Assembly (NCBI GenBank): GCA_001567275.1
Contig: LNBX01000048.1
Span: forward strand, 1-64,000
Reading direction: 5' to 3'
DNA: 64,000 nucleotides
Origin: Bacteroidetes bacterium OLB10
GTDB lineage: Bacteria > Bacteroidota > Bacteroidia > AKYH767-A > OLB10
Position numbers and translations under genes: made by a program. Below the pieces are notes generated by a model that had not been told where the DNA came from, did not search any database, and was given only the letters and a program-made list of their open reading frames with translations. Shown here one piece after another: positions 36,078 through 44,393 of the stretch (the stretch's first letter is position 1; each line of letters starts with the position of its first letter).

Positions 36078-37403
36078 TTAATACGGACTTTCTAATCCCT
36101 TTTCGTGTTTTGTTTGCTTGAAATCATCTTTGGTTACTGCATCTTTCTTACCAAGGTAACTCCATTTAATAGCTGCAGTATATTTATTGAATGTATTATT
36201 GATGTCTTTAAGCTTTGCACTATTAATTTTTTCAGTGAATGCATCATCCATTTTCCATGAGCCTGCAGCTTCACTTTTTCCCAATGCACCTGACTGAGCT
36301 TCTGATGTTTCCAATTTCTGATAATAATTAGTAAGGAATTTCTGACGCATATCCTTCAATTCCTTCTCTGTAAATCCATTTTTCTTTACAGAATCAATTA
36401 TAGCAACCATCACATTCAGAGCCGCCTTTGGATCGGTAGTGGTGATATAAACGTATGAGTAAGGAGATGTTATAGCTCCGCTGTTATAACCTGCAGCAGG
36501 AGCATAAGACAAACTTCTTTTTGTTCTGAGCTCTACAAAAAAACGGTCATATAACATTCTCATGGCAAGACTGATTTGAACACCTTCATCAGAATTAAGG
36601 GATGGGGCACTCATAATTCCCATTAAATAATTTGTAGCTATATCACGATCTATAATTTCTACACTTCCTTTAGTAATCAATAATTTATTTTCCACTTTAG
36701 GCTGTGTGCCAATTGGCAGTTTTGACAATGACTCTCGAACACGAACTATAATATCATTCTCTGAAAGATCACCTACTACAACGAGATATGCACGTCCTTT
36801 AGTTACTATACTTTTGTAATACTTAGATACATCATCCAATGTAAGTTTTTCAATACTTGCAACGGAACCATCGGGCAGCTTGGCATAATTACGTCCCTGA
36901 AAAGTTGATTCCATTGCTATAATATTCAATGAACCATCTGCATCAGATTCTCTTTGTTTAGCACCTGAAAGTGCTTTCTCTTTTTCCAACTCAAATTCCT
37001 TAGCATCAAATGCAGGATTCATCACAGCATCTGCAAACAGATTCCATGATTCATTCCAGTATGGCTTCAGGCATGTCATGCTCAGATTTCCATAATCCAG
37101 AGAAGTCATTGATCCAAAACTTGTACCTATTTTTTCTGCAGCATCGTTAAAGGTGACTTTGTCCATTTTCTTAGTACCTCCGTTCATTGCAATAGCAAAA
37201 GCAAGTTCTTCAATACCTTCCTTATCTTTTGTATAATTAGCAGTTCCTCCTTTAATATACAGACGCACACTGATTACTTCTTTAGGTGTATGTCTGAATA
37301 TTACTTTCAAACCGTCAACATTAATTTCTTTTGTTGATTGTGACAAAGCTGCTGTACTTATAAGTGCAGCTATCATCAGGGTGGTGATATATTTCAATTT
37401 CAT
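36078..37403 (-). CDS. M16 peptidase-like subunit, zinc site absent
   Basis: A 441-residue exported protein of the M16 (insulinase/processing peptidase) fold with a signal peptide (cleavage near ALSQS). At the place of the HxxEH zinc motif it reads EGIEELAFAI, without the two histidines, so it should be the non-catalytic partner. The upstream gene, 19 bases away, encodes the catalytic subunit. Such active/inactive M16 pairs are known in bacteria and mitochondria. The arginine/tyrosine substrate-cage region in the C-terminal half (LRTKRSLSYAPAAGY) is kept. Confidence 0.86.
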   Translation of the reverse strand: MKLKYITTLMIAALISTAALSQSTKEINVDGLKVIFRHTPKEVISVRLYIKGGTANYTKDKEGIEELAFAIAMNGGTKKMDKVTFNDAAEKIGTSFGSMTSLDYGNLSMTCLKPYWNESWNLFADAVMNPAFDAKEFELEKEKALSGAKQRESDADGSLNIIAMESTFQGRNYAKLPDGSVASIEKLTLDDVSKYYKSIVTKGRAYLVVVGDLSENDIIVRVRESLSKLPIGTQPKVENKLLITKGSVEIIDRDIATNYLMGIMSAPSLNSDEGVQISLAMRMLYDRFFVELRTKRSLSYAPAAGYNSGAITSPYSYVYITTTDPKAALNVMVAIIDSVKKNGFTEKELKDMRQKFLTNYYQKLETSEAQSGALGKSEAAGSWKMDDAFTEKINSAKLKDINNTFNKYTAAIKWSYLGKKDAVTKDDFKQTKHEKGLESPY

Positions 37404-37421
37404 CTGATTTCTGTATTAAAG

Positions 37422-38792
37422 TTATTTTAAAATATCTTCTGCACTATTAACTCCTAACTTCTCTTTAATAGTAGGAGAAAGTAATAACCCTGTTACTGAA
37501 GGTTTGTCTTTGATGTACTTGTCCACATAATCTTTAATGTCTGCACGGGTTACTTTCTTAATCATATCATTATAAGTAGTATAATAATCTATACTTGCAG
37601 ATGCCCACCAAAAAGTAACCGTATGTACATAAGCCGAGGTTTTCTCTTTTGAATAAATATCGTCCATGATCAGCTTATTTTTAGCTGTTTCAAGTTGCTC
37701 GTCTGTAAAATAATCAGGAGCATCAAATCTCGAAATCTGTTGAAGCAGTTTACCATAGAAACTTTTTAGTTTCATTGGATTGGGCACTATAAACAATTGT
37801 ATTGGCCCGGTATATTTACAGGTTTGATATCCGATAATTGCCTGCAAAGCATATCCGCTGTCAACTAATGATTTTTGAAACTCAGATGATGTTAAGCCCA
37901 AAATGGTACTGAACACATCAGCTGCATAAGTTGCCTTAAGATCATTTCGTGTGTCAGGCCCGTGAAATCCCATTGTCAGCATGGGCATTTTTGCATTTTT
38001 ATCTACTGTTAAGAATTTAGTCTGCCCTACCAAAGGAGCAAATTCAGGAATAGGCCATTTCTGAAATGGGTCAAAATCGCATGGCTTCCAGTCTCCGAAA
38101 ACAGTATTCGTTTTATTAAACACTTCTTCATGATGCACATCACCTGCAATCACCAATATGGAGTTATTCGGATAGTAATACTTATCTTTAATTACATTCA
38201 TTTTTTCTGCTGTAGCAGTTAGTATCACATCATGCAATCCGATAGGATTTTTACGATAATAATTTTGCCCCCACATCTGACGGTCAAAATCCTGAATCAG
38301 GAAGAATGCAGGATTAGATTCTGCTCTTTGAAATTCTCCGTCTACCACAGGGTTCTCATTTTTCATTTCCTGCTTTAAAAACAAAGGATAACGAATTGCA
38401 TTATTCATAAATTCGAGCCCCTCATCTATCAACTTATTACTAAGTGTAAAGAAATAATTTACACGCTCGTTGGATGTGGTACCATTAAACGAAATACCTA
38501 ACTCGTTTACACGCTCAAGAAATTTTTCCTGAGAAGGAATGGCTTTATTGGCTTTAAAAAACATGTGCTCATATAAATGTGACAATCCATTATATGCCGA
38601 ATCTTCGGTGAATGAACCGTTTTTAACACATATTTCTATTGTTACCAATGGTACTGAATTGTCTTCAATAACCAACACCTCCAGGCCGTTAGGCAACTTT
38701 TTCATAAAGAAATTGGAAGGCAGATTTTTTTGTGCCATTGCTGATATCGAAAAACATATCAGGCAGACACCGGTGAGAATTTTCTTTAACAT
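37422..38792 (-). CDS. M16 family zinc peptidase, catalytic subunit
   Basis: A 456-residue exported M16 peptidase with a signal peptide (MLKKILTGVCLICFSISAMAQ). The inverted zinc motif HLYEH lies in NGLSHLYEHMFFKANK near residue 70, with a downstream Glu in the region NPVVDGEFQRAESN. It likely works with the inactive partner encoded just downstream to degrade small peptides in the periplasm. No T9SS domain is present, in contrast to nearby cargo proteins. Confidence 0.9.
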   Translation of the reverse strand: MLKKILTGVCLICFSISAMAQKNLPSNFFMKKLPNGLEVLVIEDNSVPLVTIEICVKNGSFTEDSAYNGLSHLYEHMFFKANKAIPSQEKFLERVNELGISFNGTTSNERVNYFFTLSNKLIDEGLEFMNNAIRYPLFLKQEMKNENPVVDGEFQRAESNPAFFLIQDFDRQMWGQNYYRKNPIGLHDVILTATAEKMNVIKDKYYYPNNSILVIAGDVHHEEVFNKTNTVFGDWKPCDFDPFQKWPIPEFAPLVGQTKFLTVDKNAKMPMLTMGFHGPDTRNDLKATYAADVFSTILGLTSSEFQKSLVDSGYALQAIIGYQTCKYTGPIQLFIVPNPMKLKSFYGKLLQQISRFDAPDYFTDEQLETAKNKLIMDDIYSKEKTSAYVHTVTFWWASASIDYYTTYNDMIKKVTRADIKDYVDKYIKDKPSVTGLLLSPTIKEKLGVNSAEDILK

Positions 38793-38878
38793 TTGTGATT
38801 TGATTTGAAGATTACAAATAAAGGAACTTAACGTTCGTTAAAAAGTTAAGATTAAGTTATGATTGTGAATAAAGTTTC

Positions 38879-40423
38879 TTATTCAGCCACTACAAATTTT
38901 TGGTTTGCAGTTATTACACCATCTCGGTGTGTCCTTACTAAATAAATCCCTTTGCTCAACTGACTGATTTCAATATTTACAGTACGGCTTCTCTCAGAAT
39001 ATGAGGTTTCATAAACCATTTTACCAGATAAATCGCAGATTGATATTTTATCAAATCCTCCTTCAGATTGTATTCTTAAAATAGATGTAGCAGGATTTGG
39101 ATAAATTTGAACATTGTCTGTTGATGTTAAATCATCAACTCCCGTGAAAGTTAATACACTCGTATAGCGGGCCACTGCAAAATTATTCACTGCCCCTGAA
39201 GCATAAAATCCTGCAGCTACCATATATTTATTGGATGGTTGTACTGCAATTGCTGACACCCCTGAATTACCCGGAAATGATGTGAAATTAAAACCACTTC
39301 CATTATATAGCCAGTCTAATGTGCCTAATGTGTCCATTCGTAAAGTTAAGAAATTACTTACCCCTCCAATTGTGAATGACCCGGCACCAACAATATATTC
39401 ATCTTGTGGTGCAATTGCACTTAAAATATCGATGCCCCCAAAATCGTTGAGTGAAACTCCATTGGCACCAAAACTATTATCAATGCTGCCATTACTTAAA
39501 AATCTCAAAACAACTGCATCAACATTGGTTGCTATCTGAGAGGTGCCACCCGCTACTACTCTGTTACTGCCATCAATGTAAATTGAATTTATTATTTCAG
39601 ACTGAGTGAACATAGTATAAGTTGAAATACCGTTTGACCCGAATGTATTATCAATAAATCCGGCTGAATCATATCTCGCTAATGCGTATGCATTAGATGT
39701 TCGTCCGGCAACTACAATCTTTCTCGTACCGGGCTCGAGAGCCATTGCATTTATCTGATCCCATGTAGTGCCTAATGATGTACGCACTTTTCCTCCATTG
39801 GCGAAATATGGATCTATAGTGCCATTAGGATTATATCTTACCAGTGCAAAATCTCCGTTGTTAAGTGTATCGAAAGAAACTCCTGCTAAAATTATTTTTC
39901 CATCATTGGGTTGTATGGCCATTGCGTATGCAGTATTGAAGCCCGGAACTATGGATGTTTGTGTCTTACCTCCGGAGCCAAAAGACGCATCAGGTTGCCC
40001 TGTATTGGTCAATCTTGCAACTGCAAAGTTAGTCTGCACCGGTGTCTGATAACTTCCTGCAACTACAATGTATCCATTGGACTGAATGCTTATAGCTCGT
40101 GCTACACTGTTGCCGGAACCAAATGAAATAGTAGTCTTTCCTCCAGTTCCGAATTGATTATCTAATGTGCCATTTGAATTATATCGTGCTATCGCAAACT
40201 GATTACTAGTTCCGTTACTGCTTTCCCCTGCAACTACAATTTTACCATCTGACTGTATAGCAACTGCTCTTGCAATACATGCATTACTGTTAAATGCTGT
40301 CATTACCTTGCCATTTACTCCAAATGTTGAGTCAAGTGTGCCGGGTAAATTAATTTGTGACCATGAAATTCTGGGCAAGGTCAACATTGCTGCTAAAGCA
40401 GATATTAGTATAACTCTGTTCAT
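38879..40423 (-). CDS. T9SS type A protein with delta-60 repeats
   Basis: A 514-residue secreted protein; the start at 40423 gives the signal peptide MNRVILISALAAMLTLPRISWSQ (seven earlier codons to 40444 seem spurious). Residues about 30-430 hold about eight delta-60 repeats of roughly 50 residues (for example QSDGKIVVAG, FAIARYNSNGTLDNQFG, GTGGKT), predicting a beta-propeller. The C-terminus (IYPNPATSILRIQSEG ... TANQKFVVAE) is a type A sorting domain. Role unknown. Confidence 0.85.
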   Translation of the reverse strand: MNRVILISALAAMLTLPRISWSQINLPGTLDSTFGVNGKVMTAFNSNACIARAVAIQSDGKIVVAGESSNGTSNQFAIARYNSNGTLDNQFGTGGKTTISFGSGNSVARAISIQSNGYIVVAGSYQTPVQTNFAVARLTNTGQPDASFGSGGKTQTSIVPGFNTAYAMAIQPNDGKIILAGVSFDTLNNGDFALVRYNPNGTIDPYFANGGKVRTSLGTTWDQINAMALEPGTRKIVVAGRTSNAYALARYDSAGFIDNTFGSNGISTYTMFTQSEIINSIYIDGSNRVVAGGTSQIATNVDAVVLRFLSNGSIDNSFGANGVSLNDFGGIDILSAIAPQDEYIVGAGSFTIGGVSNFLTLRMDTLGTLDWLYNGSGFNFTSFPGNSGVSAIAVQPSNKYMVAAGFYASGAVNNFAVARYTSVLTFTGVDDLTSTDNVQIYPNPATSILRIQSEGGFDKISICDLSGKMVYETSYSERSRTVNIEISQLSKGIYLVRTHRDGVITANQKFVVAE

Positions 40424-40620
40424 GAAAATAGATTTTATCCGCAAATATAGAATTTAAGTCAAAATATAATAATTTTTGAAAAGAGACTGGATATAAACTG
40501 ATTGATAAAACCAATTAAAAATAATCTCTTCTGAAATTGTCAATAAATTAAAGACAATTTATACGTTCCTTCATTCAATAAAATCTTACTTTTGAGCGAT
40601 AAAAAATATTCAGATTTATT

Positions 40621-41937
40621 ATGTCGCAAGTGGAATTAAAAATGCCCAAAATGGGCGAAAGTGTAGCAGAAGCCACCATTATTAAATGGTTAAAAAATGA
40701 AGGTGACCGCATTGAACAGGACGAACCAGTTTTAGAAATAGCAACCGACAAAGTAGATTCAGAAGTGCCGTCAACTGCTGCAGGAATACTCGTTAAACAT
40801 CTTTTCAAAGAAGGCGATGTTGTTGCTGTAGGCGCAGCCATTGCTATAATCGGTGAATCTGGGACCGATGCTCCTGCCAAAGTGGTAGCAGCACCATCAG
40901 CAAAAGCTGAACCTGTTGCAGCTCCTAAATCTGAACCTGCTATTTCAAAACCTATACAACAATCTACTACCTTAATTACTGCAGCAGGCGGAAATCGTTT
41001 TTATTCACCTTTGGTTAAAACCATTGCTCAACAGGAAAATATTTCTGCTGCAGAGTTAGACACAATTACAGGCACAGGTGCCGAAGGTCGTGTTACAAAA
41101 AAAGACATACTTCAGTATCTGCAAAACAGAAATGATTCAAATGGAAAAGTTGCTGCCTCGCCTGCCCCTTCTCCGGCACCTACTCCATCTCAGACTGCCG
41201 CAAAACCTGCTGCTTCAATTGATGGTGATATAGAAATCATTGAAATGGATCGTATGCGAAAACTCATTGCCGATCACATGGTAATGTCAAAGCATACATC
41301 ACCTCATGTGACTTCATTTGTTGAAGCTGATGTCACCAATATGGTAATGTGGAGAAATAAAATCAAGAATGATTTTGAGAAACGAGAGAAAGAAAAAATC
41401 ACCTTCACCCCTCTTTTTATCGAAGCTGTCGTCAGAGCTATTAAAGATTTCCCAATGATTAACTGCTCATTGGATGGTACGCGTATTTTAGTAAAGAAAA
41501 ATATAAATATCGGAATGGCTACTGCTCTGCCATCAGGAAATCTGATTGTGCCTGTGATTAAAAATGCCGACAGAATGAATCTGGTAGGATTAACAAAATC
41601 AGTAAATGATTTAAGCAATAGGGCACGGAAAAACAAACTGTCACCTGACGAAATCCAGGGAGGCACATTCACCTTAACCAATGTGGGTACTTTCGGCAAT
41701 GTCATGGGAACTCCTATCATCAATCAACCCCAGGTAGCTATTTTGGCAACAGGTGCCATCAGAAAAAAACCTGCGGTAATTGAAACCGAATTCGGAGACA
41801 CAATTGGCATAAGACACATGATGTTCCTCTCCTTATCTTATGATCACAGGATTGTGGATGGAAGCCTTGGCGGAAGCTTTGTTCGCAGAGTGGCTGACTA
41901 TCTTGAACAATTTGACATTAACAGGAATGCTTTTTAA
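40621..41937 (+). CDS. 2-oxoacid dehydrogenase E2 component (dihydrolipoyl acyltransferase)
   Basis: A 438-residue E2 core enzyme. N-terminal lipoyl domain (1-78) with the lipoylated Lys in ATDKVDSEVPS, an Ala/Pro linker, a peripheral subunit-binding domain (about 123-160, FYSPLVKTIAQQENIS ... GRVTKKDIL), a second Ala/Pro linker and a catalytic domain (about 200-438) with SYDHRIVDG near the C-terminus. Only one lipoyl domain is present. E1 and E3 genes are not adjacent, so pyruvate, 2-oxoglutarate or branched-chain specificity cannot be fixed; the architecture fits a branched-chain or oxoglutarate type. A TACTTTTG -7 box lies at 40587-40594. Confidence 0.9.
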   Translation: MSQVELKMPKMGESVAEATIIKWLKNEGDRIEQDEPVLEIATDKVDSEVPSTAAGILVKHLFKEGDVVAVGAAIAIIGESGTDAPAKVVAAPSAKAEPVAAPKSEPAISKPIQQSTTLITAAGGNRFYSPLVKTIAQQENISAAELDTITGTGAEGRVTKKDILQYLQNRNDSNGKVAASPAPSPAPTPSQTAAKPAASIDGDIEIIEMDRMRKLIADHMVMSKHTSPHVTSFVEADVTNMVMWRNKIKNDFEKREKEKITFTPLFIEAVVRAIKDFPMINCSLDGTRILVKKNINIGMATALPSGNLIVPVIKNADRMNLVGLTKSVNDLSNRARKNKLSPDEIQGGTFTLTNVGTFGNVMGTPIINQPQVAILATGAIRKKPAVIETEFGDTIGIRHMMFLSLSYDHRIVDGSLGGSFVRRVADYLEQFDINRNAF

Positions 41938-41938
41938 A

Positions 41939-43549
41939 ATGAATTACAAAAAAATTTATGCAGCTTTTATTGTTGTTTCGTTTTGCGTAACTTGCTCCTT
42001 TGCGCAACAAACCAAAAAACCGACAAAAAAAGTTCAGTTATCTAAAGAACAAATAAGTTCTATTAAGAAAGAAGCAGCAGAATATTATAAAAGCGAAAAT
42101 TATAAATCGGCACTTGAGCTTTATAAGCAATTGCAGGAAAGTGTTCCTGATGATGGTGAATTTAATTACCGGTTAGGTGTATGTTATCTCAATACAAATG
42201 TTAATAAAAAAGCGGCTGCAGAATATCTTGTAAAAGCTGCTGCTTCAAAAGATGCTCCTAAGGATGTGAACTTGCATCTTGGAAGAGCATTGCTGATACT
42301 TGAAGAACTGGATGATGCTGCCGATACTTATGAGAAATATAAAATTGATAATCATGGCAAGGTAAATCCAAAAGTTAATTTGGAAAATCAGGTTGAATGG
42401 TGCTATCATGCACGCGATTTGAAGAAAACTCCAATTGAAGTAACTTTTACCAATTTAGGGAAATTAGTAAATTCCATCAATAATGACTATCGCCCGGTTT
42501 GTAATCTCATTGGCGACAGAATTTATTTTTCATCCAACAGAAAAGGTAATACAGGTGCTATAGTAGATGGTTATGGTGAATTAATTTCTGACGGATATTT
42601 TACAAGCAAGGATACCGGCTTTGCAAAAGCAAAAAATCTTGGCCCAAGTATTAATGATATGTATTATGATGAACCTCTTCACTTAAACACCAATGGCGAC
42701 AGGCTTTTGCTTTACAAAGAAGGAGGCTCTGCTGCTTCACCTCTTTACACCGCTGAATTAAATGGGAAATCTTTTAATAAAGCCGTTCCTGTACTGAAAT
42801 TTCCTGCAGGTAAAATAGAAGGAGCATCCATGTCTTCCGATGGCAAGACAATTTATTTTTCTGCAGATTTAAAAGGTGGAAAAGGTGGAAAAGATATTTG
42901 GAAAACTACTTTAAATGATAAGGGTGTTTGGTCTGAACCGAAAAACCTTGGTGATGGTATCAACACAAAATATGATGAAATAAATCCCTGGTTGTATTTC
43001 GATGACCAAACATTGTTTTTTGCATCTGAAGGTCACAACAGCATGGGAGGCTTTGATATTTTTATGAGCACTCAACCTGATGCTGCTATGGAATGGAGCA
43101 AAGCTGCTAATCTTGGATATCCGCTCAATAATACAGACGATAATAAGTATTTCAGTCTGACTGCAGATGGAAAAACAGGTTTTATTGCAGCTTCCACCGA
43201 AAATGGTATTGGTGAATTGGACTTAATAAAATTTGTGACTGCCAAGCCGATTATACAACCTAACCGGGTGGTAACAAAAATTATTCTTCAAAAACCTGAT
43301 GGTACACCTGCTCGTGATGCATTATGCTTATTGATAAAAAACGATACCGGTGAAAATATCGGACTTTATAAAGCAAACAGCGCAACGGGAATTATGTTGG
43401 CATATCTTGCACCCGGAAATTATAAACTCAAAGTAAAAGGAGTAAAATCCGGAAGACTGGATGAGGATTTCACCATTACAGGAAATGAAAAGGATTTGCA
43501 ATATATCCGCACTATAAAACTTAACCCTCTTATCAAAGACAAGAAATAA
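41939..43549 (+). CDS. TPR and PD40 beta-propeller protein, exported
   Basis: A 536-residue exported protein starting MNYKKIYAAFIVVSFCVTCSFAQ; the ATG at 41939 follows the E2 stop by one base (an in-frame ATG at 41927 is an alternative). Residues about 35-160 are TPR-like helices (YYKSENYKSALELYKQL). Residues about 170-430 contain PD40/WD40-like strands (IYFSSNRKGNTG, IYFSADLKGGKGGKDIW, LFFASEGHNSMGGFDIF). The C-terminal about 90 residues look like a carboxypeptidase-regulatory or Ig-like domain (GTPARDALCLLI). The same architecture is seen in Bacteroidota OmpA-family and T9SS-associated proteins (PorE/PorW neighbourhood), but there is no OmpA domain here. Function uncertain. Confidence 0.75.
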   Translation: MNYKKIYAAFIVVSFCVTCSFAQQTKKPTKKVQLSKEQISSIKKEAAEYYKSENYKSALELYKQLQESVPDDGEFNYRLGVCYLNTNVNKKAAAEYLVKAAASKDAPKDVNLHLGRALLILEELDDAADTYEKYKIDNHGKVNPKVNLENQVEWCYHARDLKKTPIEVTFTNLGKLVNSINNDYRPVCNLIGDRIYFSSNRKGNTGAIVDGYGELISDGYFTSKDTGFAKAKNLGPSINDMYYDEPLHLNTNGDRLLLYKEGGSAASPLYTAELNGKSFNKAVPVLKFPAGKIEGASMSSDGKTIYFSADLKGGKGGKDIWKTTLNDKGVWSEPKNLGDGINTKYDEINPWLYFDDQTLFFASEGHNSMGGFDIFMSTQPDAAMEWSKAANLGYPLNNTDDNKYFSLTADGKTGFIAASTENGIGELDLIKFVTAKPIIQPNRVVTKIILQKPDGTPARDALCLLIKNDTGENIGLYKANSATGIMLAYLAPGNYKLKVKGVKSGRLDEDFTITGNEKDLQYIRTIKLNPLIKDKK

Positions 43550-43557
43550 TACGCGTA

Positions 43558-44328
43558 ATGAAATTAAATCTGCACAGACCTTTAGTTACTTTCGACCTTG
43601 AAACAACAGGTGTTGTGGTTGGACTCGACCGTATTGTTGAATTAGGTGTTCTTAAAGTATTACCTGATGGTACTCAGTCAGTGAAAGTGTGGCGAATAAA
43701 TCCTGAAATGCCTATACCTGCAGCTGCATCACGTGTTCATGGTATTTATGATGCTGACGTAGCCGATTGTCCTACCTTCAAAGATGTTGCTGCTGATATA
43801 AAGCAATATCTTACCAATGTTGACCTTGCAGGTTACAATTCCAATCGTTTTGATGTGCCCATGTTGGTGGATGAGTTTCTGCGTGCAGGAGTTGAGTTTG
43901 ATATCCGAAATCATAAGTTGATAGATGTACAGCACATCTATCACAAAATGGAACCTCGTACTCTTTCAGCAGCATATAAATTTTATTGCCAGAGCGAACT
44001 TACCAATGCTCATAGTGCCGAAGGGGATATAAGAGCTACCTATGCAGTTCTTGAAGCACAGCTCGAGAAATATGACCAGTTTCTAAAACCTGATGTAAAC
44101 GCTCTGCACGACTTTTGCAATAATTCTAATAATGTAGACCTTGCGGGGCGCATTGTGTATGATGACCAGAAAAGAGAAATTTTTAATTTCGGAAAATATA
44201 AAGGCAGACTTGTTACTGAAGTTTTTAAAGCAGATCCCAGTTATTATGACTGGATGCTAAAAGGTGATTTTTCGAGAGATACAAAACAGGTCATTACAAC
44301 TCTTCGGCTTCAAGAACGAAACCTTTAA
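43558..44328 (+). CDS. 3'-5' exonuclease, DnaQ/ExoX-like
   Basis: A 256-residue DEDDh exonuclease: ExoI motif TFDLETTG, ExoII around AGYNSNRFDVPML, ExoIII HSAEGDIRATY. The C-terminal part (FNFGKYKGRLVTEVFKADPSYYDWML) matches the small domain attached to exodeoxyribonuclease X-like proteins. Probably acts in DNA repair or proofreading; it is not shown to be the polymerase III epsilon subunit. It starts 8 bases after the TPR/PD40 gene. Confidence 0.88.
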   Translation: MKLNLHRPLVTFDLETTGVVVGLDRIVELGVLKVLPDGTQSVKVWRINPEMPIPAAASRVHGIYDADVADCPTFKDVAADIKQYLTNVDLAGYNSNRFDVPMLVDEFLRAGVEFDIRNHKLIDVQHIYHKMEPRTLSAAYKFYCQSELTNAHSAEGDIRATYAVLEAQLEKYDQFLKPDVNALHDFCNNSNNVDLAGRIVYDDQKREIFNFGKYKGRLVTEVFKADPSYYDWMLKGDFSRDTKQVITTLRLQERNL

Positions 44329-44393
44329 AACACTTAGCTGTTTATTTATACAGATTCATTAAATTTATTTCTTAAATTCATATCTTTAGCCTG

